DNA of 48,455 nt from Bacillota bacterium (GCA_023392595.1 JAEVYU010000002.1:1-48455), one strand, 5' to 3'; counted from the stretch's first letter, positions 33,711 to 42,304 are shown. The notes: a model not told the origin generated them from the letters alone. Numbers and translations are program-made.

Positions 33711-34250
33711 CTATTTCTCCCGAAGAACCGCATTCACTTTCGCGGTCAACGTTGATTGATTGGTGGCTCCTACAATTATGTCCTGAATCACACCCCGCCG
33801 GTCAATAATCAGGGTTGTCGGAAAACCGGTAATCTGGTAAAGCTCGCTGACGGCGTTATTTTGGTCAATCAGGATCGGAAAGTTCATCCCGTTTTTTTTG
33901 GCAAACGACGGTACATCCTTGGGATTGTCACCGACATTGACCGCCAAAACTTCAACCTGGCGCTGGTGATATTGTTGGTAGAACTTCACGAACTCGGGTA
34001 TTTCCCTGACGCAATACGGGCACCAGATCCCCCAAAAATTAATCACGGTAACCTTGTTCGCGCCGATTATTCGATATAAGTTTACATTCCGCTCCGTCAG
34101 ACTATGTAAAGTGAAATCAGGCGCTTGATAGCCCATTCGGGGACTGGCATTTCCCGCTGCGGCCCCACTTGAGACGCCAACTTCAACCATTATCACCAAA
34201 AAAGTTACCAGAAATAATCCGAGCCAATGCTTTTTAAAAATTTCCGACAT
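33711..34250 (-). CDS. TlpA/ResA-like membrane-anchored thioredoxin
   Basis: 179 residues. A signal anchor (residues about 9-30) precedes an AhpC/TSA-type thioredoxin domain (YQAPDFTLHSLTERNVNLYRIIG) with active site FWGIWCPYCVREIPEF and cis-Pro loop TGFPTTLIIDRRG. It probably receives electrons from CcdA. GAGGTGG lies about 5 bases before the ATG at 34250. Confidence 0.92.
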   Translation of the reverse strand: MSEIFKKHWLGLFLVTFLVIMVEVGVSSGAAAGNASPRMGYQAPDFTLHSLTERNVNLYRIIGANKVTVINFWGIWCPYCVREIPEFVKFYQQYHQRQVEVLAVNVGDNPKDVPSFAKKNGMNFPILIDQNNAVSELYQITGFPTTLIIDRRGVIQDIIVGATNQSTLTAKVNAVLREK

Positions 34251-34275
34251 CTTGACCACCTCGAAGATTATTTTT

Positions 34276-34452
34276 TTAGGAAAATGCCCCCATCGGACAA
34301 AACCGGACACATTTTTTACAGTTTATGCATTTGACAGTATCAACAATGGGAGCATGAAAACCATTCTGTGTTAAGGCGCCCACAGGACATACCTTAAGAG
34401 CGGGACAGGGATGATTTTGCGGGCAAAGCTTCAAATCAACGGAAATTGCCAT
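34276..34452 (-). CDS. Small ferredoxin-like protein with atypical Cys spacing
   Basis: 58 residues. Cys at 10, 16 and 22 (C-x5-C-x5-CP) and a canonical C-x2-C-x2-C-x3-CP at 42-52. One normal 4Fe-4S cluster can form; the second would lack a ligand, so a 3Fe-4S or other site is possible. AAAGGG lies about 9 bases before the ATG at 34452. Between thioredoxin and the TlpA-like gene, it may feed electrons into the thiol pathway; inferred from position only. Confidence 0.82.
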   Translation of the reverse strand: MAISVDLKLCPQNHPCPALKVCPVGALTQNGFHAPIVDTVKCINCKKCVRFCPMGAFS

Positions 34453-34493
34453 AGTATTTTCCCTTTCATGATGATTTTTTGTAGCGGCTTGTT

Positions 34494-34814
34494 TCAGGAA
34501 ACAATCCACCGGGCCAGTTTACTTTCAATGACTGGTTTGGGTAAAGCGCCGACAAACTGTTCCACCAATCGTCCGTCTTTAAATATATGCAGGTTGGGAA
34601 TGGACATTACGTTATAATTGGCGGCTAATCCCGGATTTTCATCCACATTGATCTTAACGATTTTGAGCTGATCTCCCTTTTCGCGGGCAATCTCTTCCAA
34701 AACCGGCCCCACCATCCGGCAAGGTCCGCACCAGGGCGCCCAAAAATCCACCATCACGACTCCTTTGGCGTTTAAAACCTCTTCCCGAAAAGTATTTTCT
34801 GTTACATTCACCAT
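34494..34814 (-). CDS. trxA: Thioredoxin
   Basis: 106 residues with active site FWAPWCGPCRMV and cis-Pro loop MSIPNLHIFKDGRL. Likely the cytoplasmic electron source for CcdA. GAGGTGG lies about 6 bases before the ATG at 34814. First gene of the redox operon, directly downstream of an ArsR-type operator. It is a second thioredoxin besides the one at 14.9 kb. Confidence 0.92.
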   Translation of the reverse strand: MVNVTENTFREEVLNAKGVVMVDFWAPWCGPCRMVGPVLEEIAREKGDQLKIVKINVDENPGLAANYNVMSIPNLHIFKDGRLVEQFVGALPKPVIESKLARWIVS

Positions 34815-34839
34815 CGAATCCACCTCATCTCATATTTGT

Positions 34840-34863
34840 TTAAGTAATTTAGCAATAACTTAA
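34840..34863. promoter_or_regulatory. ArsR-type operator upstream of the thioredoxin operon
   Basis: TTAAGTA-N10-AACTTAA, a 24-bp inverted repeat. It agrees with the site at 35318-35341 in length, arms and the central AGCAA, so both probably bind the regulator at 34883-35293. Confidence 0.7.
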
Positions 34864-34882
34864 ATTAAGAATTAAAAAATTT

Positions 34883-35293
34883 TTACCCGTTATCCTTGGC
34901 CTCCAGGATTCCAATTCGCCGGCGAACAGCCACAAGTTTCTGCTCCAAATCCTTTTCGCAGTCTTTTAATGTTTCCAGGCTGGCCGAGTTTAGGGCTTCC
35001 ATACCTTTTTTCCCTTCACCATTGCATCCGCATAAACAAACTTCAGTTAACAACTCGCGGCATTGTCTGAGCACATCTTCATTGATGGTATAGGGAATGC
35101 AGAATCCTTTTCTTTCGCTGCTGACGATCCCTACCTGGCTCATAATCTTTAGATGTTGTGAAACGGCAGCCGTTGTCACTCCTAAAAATTCCGCCATATC
35201 CTTGGCGCCGAGCGGTCCTTTGGTTTTCAATAATTTAATAATCTTTAAACGGGTTTCAACCGACAAAACTTTGCAAATTTCCGACGCTTCCAA
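34883..35293 (-). CDS. ArsR-family transcriptional regulator with Cys-rich C-terminus
   Basis: 136 residues. The winged helix-turn-helix spans residues about 5-75 (CKVLSVETRLKIIKLLKT, LGVTTAAVSQHLKIM). A C-terminal extension has CLCGCNGEGKK and a coiled coil (LKDCEKDLEQKLVAVRRRIG). The CxCxC set could sense metal, metalloid or thiol state. TTG 35293 has GGAG 10 bases upstream. It is autoregulated, judging from an operator just after its -10 box, and probably controls the redox operon next to it. Confidence 0.88.
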   Translation of the reverse strand: MEASEICKVLSVETRLKIIKLLKTKGPLGAKDMAEFLGVTTAAVSQHLKIMSQVGIVSSERKGFCIPYTINEDVLRQCRELLTEVCLCGCNGEGKKGMEALNSASLETLKDCEKDLEQKLVAVRRRIGILEAKDNG

Positions 35294-35317
35294 TTTTCGA
35301 CCACTCCGCAAAATAAA

Positions 35318-35341
35318 TTAAGTATTAAAGCAACTACTTAA
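35318..35341. promoter_or_regulatory. ArsR-type operator at its own promoter
   Basis: TTAAGTA-N10-TACTTAA, a perfect 7-bp-arm inverted repeat of 24 bp, placed directly downstream of the -10 box of the arsR-like gene, a classic repressor position. Confidence 0.75.
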
Positions 35342-35370
35342 ATAGTAAAGGAAAATTTATGATTTGTCAA
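35342..35370 (-). promoter_or_regulatory. Promoter of the arsR-like gene
   Basis: TTGACA (35365-35370), 17-base spacer, TACTAT (35342-35347), reading leftward. Confidence 0.75.
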
Positions 35371-35512
35371 GAGCATTCGGGATTTTATTTGAAAAGGCCA
35401 TCTTTTTAATTTGAACTTCCGAAAAGGGAAACATATTATCGCCTTTCAAGGGTAAAACTAATTTTCATGGGATGCAGCAGTATTTTGGAAAATTAGAGGA
35501 GAAGGCATACTG

Positions 35513-36916
35513 ATGGGCATTCAATTTATCCTTGCAGTCTGTGTCGGAGTCATCATCATCCTGATTTCCGCCATATTCCTCTGGCGGCCGGGTATTGATT
35601 TATGGACCGACGCTTTTGTCAAACGCTTAATGAAAGATCCCTATCCGGAGAACATCGGCGAAATGTATAATGTCTTCACCAAGGTGGGGGTTCAGAACGT
35701 TTTTGAAAACGATTTACGTTCTACAAGCGGGAAGCCTCTCGAGCGTCCCTTTGGAACCCCGAAACATTTTTCCCCTTGGGATAAATTACTCTTCAACCCG
35801 GTTTATTTTACCCGGAAACCGGCTGTTGAATCGGCGGCCATTGACACCAAAGTCACCATAGGGCCTAAAGCCAAAAGACCGCTGGAGATTGACATGCCGA
35901 TCATGATTGCCGGAATGAATTATGGCGGAGGACTATCTTTAAACGCCAAAATTGCCTTAGCCAAAGGCGCGGATATGGTGAAAACCGCTACCGGAACCGG
36001 GGCCGGCCCCTTTTTACCGGAAGAACGCAAACATGTTCAAAGATTGATCATCCAGTATCACCGGGGTTTTTGGTCAAAAGAAGAAGCGGTTTTGCGACAG
36101 GCCAATGCCATTGAAATTAATCTCGGATATGGAGCCCTCGGCCCAGCGCCGCTCATCTGGAGAAACAAAAAATTCAGCCCGGAATTCCGTGATTATATGA
36201 AACTCGATTCCGGTGCAGATTTAATTGAAGAGGCTAACTTGCCCAATGTTAAAAACGGCGCGGAACTTACAAAACTGGTCCAGTATTTGCGCCAGTTGAC
36301 CAATGGAGCCCCGATCGGAATTAAATTCGGGGCCACTCATTATTTGGAACAGGAATTGGAGATCTTCACCAAAGCCGGAGTCGATTTTTTAAGCATCGCC
36401 GGAGGGGAGGCCGGAATTGATTATGGGTCGGGAATACTGGAAGATGATGTTGGGCTTCCCACATTACCGGCACTGTGCCGGGCTGCCAATTTTCTAAAAC
36501 AACACGGTTTAAAGAATCAAGTATCCTTAATCATCTCGGGAGGGTTGATTACTCCGGGACATTTTCTAAAGGCCCTGGCCCTGGGTGCTGATGCGGTCGC
36601 CATCGGTACAGTCGCCATTGTGGCAATGGTCCATACTCAAATAACGAAAGTCCTTCCCTGGGAACCTTTGACAGAGCTGGTTTTTGAAAGCGGCAAATCC
36701 AGGAAAAATTTATCCATTGATGACGCCGCAATGAACATCGCCAATTTTTTAAAAAGCTGTAATCAGGAGATCATGTTGACCATTGGCTGTATGGGATGGA
36801 GCTCTTTAAAAGAGGTGTCATCCGCCGATCTCTCCTCAATATCGGCTGAAATTGCCTCCATGGCCGGAGTGGATCTTTGTCTTTATCCTCCGAAAGGATA
36901 TCCGGTCAAGAAATGA
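35513..36916 (+). CDS. Membrane-anchored FMN-binding glutamate synthase-like protein, copy 1
   Basis: 467 residues. An N-terminal helix (about residues 4-24) precedes a domain related to the FMN/synthase part of glutamate synthase (GltB, COG0069): TVGPK-like KVTIGPKAKRPLEIDMPIMIAGMNYGG, GIKFGATHYLEQELEIFTKAGVDFLSIAGGEAG, and GGLITPGHFLKALALGADAVAIGT. The amidotransferase domain and the 3Fe-4S Cys set of GltB are absent, so it is not a full GOGAT. AGGAGAAGG lies before the ATG. It overlaps copy 2 by 4 bp. Confidence 0.87.
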   Translation: MGIQFILAVCVGVIIILISAIFLWRPGIDLWTDAFVKRLMKDPYPENIGEMYNVFTKVGVQNVFENDLRSTSGKPLERPFGTPKHFSPWDKLLFNPVYFTRKPAVESAAIDTKVTIGPKAKRPLEIDMPIMIAGMNYGGGLSLNAKIALAKGADMVKTATGTGAGPFLPEERKHVQRLIIQYHRGFWSKEEAVLRQANAIEINLGYGALGPAPLIWRNKKFSPEFRDYMKLDSGADLIEEANLPNVKNGAELTKLVQYLRQLTNGAPIGIKFGATHYLEQELEIFTKAGVDFLSIAGGEAGIDYGSGILEDDVGLPTLPALCRAANFLKQHGLKNQVSLIISGGLITPGHFLKALALGADAVAIGTVAIVAMVHTQITKVLPWEPLTELVFESGKSRKNLSIDDAAMNIANFLKSCNQEIMLTIGCMGWSSLKEVSSADLSSISAEIASMAGVDLCLYPPKGYPVKK

Positions 36917-38331
36917 ACACTGTCTTCGGGATTGCATTGGGAGGAATCCTCCTTGGAGCGGGATTTGCCGCCCCCGTTTTATTGGCCGTTTTCATCGTCA
37001 AGTTACGCCAAAGCGCTTCCGATTGGCTGCGGAAGTCGGCCCCTGTTGAAACTCTCACTCTTTTCAACAAAGTAACCTGGCGTGATTATTTTGAGAGCAA
37101 TTTGAGGGCCGATACCGGAAAGGCCACCCAGCGTCCTTTCGGGACCAACGCTCACTTTTTTAAATGGGATCAGATTCAGTTGACCCCGGGATATTTGTCC
37201 CGGCAACCTTTATCTTCGGACACTCCCATTAATACCCAGGTGACCGTCGGCCCCAAAGCCGAAAAACCGTTAACCTTAAAAGTGCCGCTTTTGGTTAGCG
37301 CAATGGCCTATGGAAACGCCCTCAGTTATCAGGCAAAAATGGCCCTGGCCAAAGCTTCGGTTTTGACGGGAACAGCCGATAATACCGGCGGCGGACCACT
37401 GGTAGAACAAGCCCGGGCCGTGGCCGATCAATATATTATTCAATTTAACAAAGGGTTTTGGTCAAAAACTGCTCCCCTCCTCAGCCAGGCGGATATGATT
37501 GAAATCGCCATCGGACATGGCGCTTATGATTCCGCCCCAGTTCGAATCTCCGGCCAGAAAGTAATCGGCGGTTTTGCCAGGCGCCTGGGAACCATCCCCG
37601 GGCTTGATATTGTGCTTGAATCCCGGGTTCCGGAAGTCGAAGACCTAAACGATTGGAAAAATTTAATCTTGAGGCTGAAAAAGGTAACCGGAGGGGTACC
37701 GATTGCCGCTAAATTGGGCGGAACCCACTACCTTGAACAAGAGCTGGATTTCATTATCCAGGGTGGAATCGATGCTATCGTGTTGGACGGCGCCGAGGCC
37801 GGAACCCATGCCTGCCCCTCCACATTGCAAGACGATGTAGGACTGCCGCTTCTTCCCGCTTTATGTCGGACAGTAAAATACCTGGAAAACCAGAAATTAA
37901 AAGGGCGAATTACTTTACTCGCCGGAGGAGGGTTGGCTACTCCCGGAGACTTTGTAAAGTGCCTGGCCCTTGGGGCGGACGCAGTTTATATCGGCACCGT
38001 CGCCGCTTTGGTCATGTCTCATACCCAGGTTACCAAAGCCACCCCTTGGGAACCGCCCACCGGGATTCTTTATTATGACGCCAAAGAAGCCCAAAAATAT
38101 AACCCTGATCTGGGCGCCAAACATCTCTATAACTATTATGAAAGCTGTTTTCTGGAGATAAAGCAAGCAGCCCGCGCTTTGGGAAAAAATGATTTGCAGG
38201 AACTCGACAAAAGCGATCTGGTGGCCCTGGACCGGGAATATGCGGAAATGGCAGGAATAATGTATATGGGGAACACGAACCCACCGCGATCAAACAATTT
38301 TACTACAGAAGATATTTTTCAACAACCATGA
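36913..38331 (+). CDS. Membrane-anchored FMN-binding glutamate synthase-like protein, copy 2
   Basis: 472 residues, same layout as copy 1: N-terminal helix (residues about 3-25), then VTVGPKAEKPLTLKVPLLVSAMAYGNALSYQAKMALAKA, AAKLGGTHYLEQELDFIIQGGIDAIVLDGAEAG and GGGLATPGDFVKCLALGADAVYIGT. The ATG overlaps the TGA of copy 1, so expression is coupled and the two may form a heteromer. Its last 29 bp overlap the convergent ROK gene. The reaction is unknown; FMN-dependent oxidoreductase is the safest description. Confidence 0.87.
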   Translation: MNTVFGIALGGILLGAGFAAPVLLAVFIVKLRQSASDWLRKSAPVETLTLFNKVTWRDYFESNLRADTGKATQRPFGTNAHFFKWDQIQLTPGYLSRQPLSSDTPINTQVTVGPKAEKPLTLKVPLLVSAMAYGNALSYQAKMALAKASVLTGTADNTGGGPLVEQARAVADQYIIQFNKGFWSKTAPLLSQADMIEIAIGHGAYDSAPVRISGQKVIGGFARRLGTIPGLDIVLESRVPEVEDLNDWKNLILRLKKVTGGVPIAAKLGGTHYLEQELDFIIQGGIDAIVLDGAEAGTHACPSTLQDDVGLPLLPALCRTVKYLENQKLKGRITLLAGGGLATPGDFVKCLALGADAVYIGTVAALVMSHTQVTKATPWEPPTGILYYDAKEAQKYNPDLGAKHLYNYYESCFLEIKQAARALGKNDLQELDKSDLVALDREYAEMAGIMYMGNTNPPRSNNFTTEDIFQQP

Positions 38332-39499
38332 CGGCAGCTCCCAAGGCAATGGCGTCTTCCTCAAAATAACCGCCTTTACTGAAAACGATAGGGTTGGATT
38401 CCTGATCGTATAATCTTTTGATTGCTGTTTCACTGGCAATATGATAGTAAAGTTCCGAACAGCTGATTAATGGGCCGCTGAGAATTATCAGGTTCGGATC
38501 CAAAAGATTAATATAGTTGGCAAGTCCGACTCCAAAAATAGTAGCGGCATTGGTAATAATCTCCCGGGTCAACGAATCATATTCTTCAGCAGCCCGGCAA
38601 ATATCGGTATAATCAGTTTCCGGAAGGGGTTTGGCGATGACTGTGGAACGGCCTTGCTTCAAGGCAGCCTTATACTTTTTCCCAATCGCATAAATGGAGG
38701 AATAACAATCTATACAACCGTAATTCCCGCAATTGCAAGCTTCTCCATCCACATTAATGACCATATGCCCGAAAGCATCCTCCGCATCATTAATTGACCG
38801 GACGATGGCGCCCGCTGAAATTGCCCCGGTCCTGATTCCCGTACTGCAATTAAAATATGCAATATTGTGATATCCTTTTCCTGCGCCGAAATTGTACTCA
38901 GCCAGAATGGCCGTATTGGCGCCGTTATCCATAATGACCGGCAGATCTAATGCTTCTTCCATTTGTTTTTTTATGGGAAACCCGGTCCAACCATCACAGG
39001 CAAAGAATTTGGGCCGGAGCATGATTCCTGAAAACCGGTCCAGCGGTCCCACGGTTCCAACCCCGGCTCCTAAAAATTTTTCTTTTCCAATTCCAAGTTC
39101 GTTCAAAACCTCTTGAAACAAGGTAGCAATTGTTTGGATGGTTTTTTCAGGGGTGAAAGTATTATCCATCGCAAAAGTCTTATTGCATAAAATATTCATT
39201 TTAGCATCGGCGATAATGATTTTGGTATAAAGCCTGGAAATATCGATTCCTAACACAAAAAAACACTTTTTATCCAAATCATATAACAGCGGCTTTCGTC
39301 CTCCGGATGACTCGCCAATACCGACTTCCGTGATAAACTTTTCGCGCTCGAGGGGATCCATAATCCGATTGAGCGCGGTAAAATTAATTTTCAATACTTC
39401 CAGTAAGCGGTTTTTGGTTAAAGGACCGCTTTTTTGCAATAAACTGAAGACTTGTTTGCCCTCTTTGCTGATATGCGTTAATGTATCTTTGATATCCAT
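38303..39499 (-). CDS. ROK-family protein with N-terminal winged helix (NagC/XylR type)
   Basis: 398 residues. The N-terminal HTH (residues about 10-65, GPLTKNRLLEVLKINFTALNRIMDPLE) is followed by a sugar-kinase-like ROK domain: FVLGIDISRLYTKIII phosphate loop, DNGANTAILAEYNFGAGKGYHNI, and the zinc site EACNCGNYGCIDCY. Such proteins are usually sugar-responsive repressors. The sugar-site motif (ExGH-like) is AFGHMVINVDGEAC. ATG 39499 has AGGGTG upstream. It has a roughly 200-nt leader. Confidence 0.88.
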   Translation of the reverse strand: MDIKDTLTHISKEGKQVFSLLQKSGPLTKNRLLEVLKINFTALNRIMDPLEREKFITEVGIGESSGGRKPLLYDLDKKCFFVLGIDISRLYTKIIIADAKMNILCNKTFAMDNTFTPEKTIQTIATLFQEVLNELGIGKEKFLGAGVGTVGPLDRFSGIMLRPKFFACDGWTGFPIKKQMEEALDLPVIMDNGANTAILAEYNFGAGKGYHNIAYFNCSTGIRTGAISAGAIVRSINDAEDAFGHMVINVDGEACNCGNYGCIDCYSSIYAIGKKYKAALKQGRSTVIAKPLPETDYTDICRAAEEYDSLTREIITNAATIFGVGLANYINLLDPNLIILSGPLISCSELYYHIASETAIKRLYDQESNPIVFSKGGYFEEDAIALGAAVMVVEKYLL

Positions 39500-39607
39500 C
39501 GTCACCCTATCTCAATTCACTCAATTTATCTTTTCATCCTATCATCGATTCTTGCTTGACATTCCGTCCATAAGAGTATGGGGATTGAACCAAAGTTTGT
39601 GAAACTG

Positions 39608-39633
39608 GAAAATCAGGGTATCCCCTGATTTTC
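39608..39633. repeat. Perfect hairpin in the ROK gene leader
   Basis: GAAAATCAGGG (39608-39618) and CCCTGATTTTC (39623-39633) with a 4-base loop. No T-tract on either strand, so not a simple terminator; it may be an operator or a leader stem. A run AAAGGAGGTTT at about 39651 is a Shine-Dalgarno-like site with no usable start. Confidence 0.5.
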
Positions 39634-39707
39634 AGTCGCACACATCTATAAAGGAGGTTTAGGAAAACTCAATCAATCCACCGTATCCATTGGATGATTT
39701 AATTTTT

Positions 39708-39735
39708 ATTATAACCCTTTCTGACATTTTGTCAA
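39708..39735 (-). promoter_or_regulatory. Promoter of the ROK gene
   Basis: TTGACA (39730-39735), 16-base spacer, TATAAT (39708-39713), reading leftward. The upstream flank AACTTA and a partly palindromic TTGACA-AAA-TGTCA are shared with two other promoters in this region. Confidence 0.55.
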
Positions 39736-39751
39736 TAAGTTAATTGACCTT

Positions 39752-41104
39752 TCATTTTCCCGGCTTGCTTTTTGATGCCCCGGAAAAAATTTCTTTGACG
39801 ATATAAATGAGTTTTCCCGGCTTATTTTCTACAACGACTCCATCAATGCTTCCAAATTCTTTCATTAATGGCGCACGGATGGACGGGCTTTTGGTAACCC
39901 CCAAAAGTTGGCTCGCATATACGCTGCGGTGACCGACGGCAATATAACTGACTACACAGGCAATCGCAGCGTAAGATCCGATTTGAGGGCCGAACATTTC
40001 AATGGCCATAACTGAAGCGGCAATCGGTGTGTTCGCAGCGCCGGCCAAGAGGGCAACAAGGCCAATGGCTGCAAAAACCGAAGGGTTTAAATGAAAAATA
40101 TGGGCAAATGTACTACCGGCCGTGGTTCCAATAAAAAATATCGGAGTCAGGATGCCGCCGCTACCGCCCATACTCAGCGTAATTGAAGTAAAAATCGTCT
40201 TCCATATAAAAGCCAGGGGTGGAATTTGAGCCCCACTCATTGCAGCTTGGATGGTATCAATTCCCAAACCCAGATAGCGCTTTGACAATAGGATAGCCAA
40301 TATTACCATGGCGGTTCCACCGATAAGCCCTTTGAGAGGTTTCCAAATCTTCAGTTTTTTGGATGACCGTTCAAATAACTTCAGTGTCTCAATGAGCAAT
40401 ATAGCGATTAAACCAAAGTAAAGTCCGCTTAATAATACTTCCAAAAACAATGTCTGGGAAAACTTTCCCAACTGAATCGACTGATGAAAATAGGATAAAC
40501 CGAAAAACCTGGCAACTTGATAACTGACAATAGCCGCCATGAGCGAAGGAAAAAACATCTCCTGCAATATTTTCCCTAAAACCAAGACCTCGACCGCAAA
40601 TAAAGCTCCAGCAATCGGCGTGCCGAAAACCGTTGCAAAACCGGCGCTGATACCACAAACAACCAATTTTTTGCGATCTTCCTTGGTCAATCTAAATCCA
40701 TCCGCCAACGCAGAAGCCATCCCGGCCCCAATTTGCGCGCTAGGTCCTTCCTTACCGGCCGAACCGCCTCCGGTTATTGTAATGACAGTCGCTATTAATT
40801 TAACCGGAACTACCGCCAACTTGATTTTACCCCACCGTTTGTGGATGGCTTCAATCACTTTTTCCGTTCCATGGCCTTCGGCATCCGGAGCCAGATATTG
40901 AATCATCAAACTACTTAAAAACAAGGCCACTGGCAAAAGCAGGAAATAATATCCATACGACCCGGACCATGCTGTACTCCAACCCAGAATTTTCAAAAAC
41001 AAGGTACATGAAAGTCCTACAACGATTCCAGTAAGTATCGATAGGACGGCCCACTTAATAATACTGATAAAAAGCACTGTTTCTTCAACAAACCTTTTTT
41101 GCAA
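39752..41104 (-). CDS. ClC-family chloride channel/antiporter
   Basis: 450 residues with about 10-12 helices. Signature regions: GHGTEKVIEAIHKRW, GGSAGKEGPSAQIGAG (the GK/REGP gating-Glu motif), and GSGGILTPIFFIGTTAGS (GxFxP-like). The usual central Ser of GSGIP is replaced in the GHGTEK segment, as in one ClC subgroup. There are no CBS domains. TTG 41104 has GAAGGTGG 6-7 bases upstream. It moves chloride or another anion, perhaps coupled to protons. Confidence 0.9.
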   Translation of the reverse strand: MQKRFVEETVLFISIIKWAVLSILTGIVVGLSCTLFLKILGWSTAWSGSYGYYFLLLPVALFLSSLMIQYLAPDAEGHGTEKVIEAIHKRWGKIKLAVVPVKLIATVITITGGGSAGKEGPSAQIGAGMASALADGFRLTKEDRKKLVVCGISAGFATVFGTPIAGALFAVEVLVLGKILQEMFFPSLMAAIVSYQVARFFGLSYFHQSIQLGKFSQTLFLEVLLSGLYFGLIAILLIETLKLFERSSKKLKIWKPLKGLIGGTAMVILAILLSKRYLGLGIDTIQAAMSGAQIPPLAFIWKTIFTSITLSMGGSGGILTPIFFIGTTAGSTFAHIFHLNPSVFAAIGLVALLAGAANTPIAASVMAIEMFGPQIGSYAAIACVVSYIAVGHRSVYASQLLGVTKSPSIRAPLMKEFGSIDGVVVENKPGKLIYIVKEIFSGASKSKPGK

Positions 41105-41174
41105 AATAGTCCACCTTCTCTAATGATTTTGGATTCCGGGAAATAATCTTTGGGGATTGGAATACCCATAAAAT

Positions 41175-41203
41175 ATAGTATCCACTTTATAACAGCATGT
41201 CAA
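41175..41203 (-). promoter_or_regulatory. Promoter of the ClC gene
   Basis: TTGACA (41198-41203), 17-base spacer, TACTAT (41175-41180), reading leftward, with AACTTA directly upstream of the -35 box. Confidence 0.6.
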
Positions 41204-41248
41204 TAAGTTCCAAGCGATTTTTTACAATACCCGTTGGAAACCTCCCAC

Positions 41249-41279
41249 AAAAAAAAATATGGCCTAAACTGGAGGCCAT
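41249..41279 (-). terminator. Terminator after the solute-binding-like gene
   Basis: ATGGCCT (41259-41265) and AGGCCAT (41273-41279) pair; leftward a run of nine T residues follows. Confidence 0.75.
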
Positions 41280-41434
41280 TGGTTACGGATTCTTGATTCC
41301 GGTTTTTTTGTTTCAATTGGGTCATTTTGAGTACGTTTGATTTCCCGGATTACCATGACACTTAATATAAGCAATAAAAGACAAATCTCAAGCCATATTT
41401 GCCCAAGAAGTTGATGGTTCCATCCATGCCAAAT

Positions 41435-42304
41435 TTAATTTTCAAAAATTCGGGGTATCTTCGGAAATAACTTTGATAAAGAAAACGATCCGAATGGTTT
41501 CTCCTGTTGAAGCAGATCCGGATTCTTGAGGCGCGAATCTTTCCGGACAAATAATTGAGATCCCGTATAATACACTGGCATTGAAAATTTCGTTCCATGG
41601 TTCACCCATTCATCGATTCGCGCTGAAATCCCCCAAATGCCATCATACCGTTTCGCCCATAATCCCTCACCCATTCCTTCCCAGGAAACCATTGCCGGAA
41701 TCAATTTTACGCCTAACTGTTCACAAATTGCTTCCGCCAGTTCAAGATCAAAGGGGTGATTCCCCTGTTCCTCCATGGCAATAATAATTTGGTTCTTCCG
41801 CTGGATTTTCCGCCACGAATCATCGACTGCCGCAAGACTACGATTCAATGGGACAGGAGGCGAAATGTTCCGCCCGAAATATTTGTGACTGATTCGCCCA
41901 TAGGTTCCAGTATGAATCATCGTTATCAGGGCGTGATCAACCGCCTTTCGTAAGGAATCAGCTTCAGGAAGAAACGCGATTGAAACATTCTCCCGATCCA
42001 ATAATTCCCCTACAGGCATAATATTACGGTACTCATTTTTTTGAATCCAATCCAATCCCGCCAAACGGTCAGTGAGAACTCCATCCACATGACGATTGGC
42101 TAATTCATGAAAAATTTGCCGGTTGTCGTTATATATTTTTATTTCCGCGAGATTTTTAAATTGATGGGCTTGAATTTCATGGGGCGTCCCCGCTGTGACT
42201 GCTATTGTAAAATCCTTAAATTCCCTGATGATATTTCCAAACACAACCCCGATTCCAATGATAAAAATGAAGAGTATTCTTACTAGGTTTTCCTTGGAAA
42301 CCAT
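41435..42304 (-). pseudogene. Degraded membrane-anchored type-3 solute-binding protein
   Basis: The 289-codon frame has an N-terminal helix, then part of one bacterial type-3 solute-binding domain (FTIAVTAGTPHEIQAHQF through DHALITMIHTGTYGRISHKYFG), then the first lobe of a second (IIIAMEEQGNHPFDLELAEAICEQLGVKL). The second domain lacks its other lobe; the frame ends at IFEN, while the next frame continues with GMDGTINFLGKYGL, the usual end of such domains, to about 41362. Removing one T from the leftward T5 run would join them. It could derive from a BvgS-like sensor or a transporter component. It is probably non-functional or recently shortened. Confidence 0.6.
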
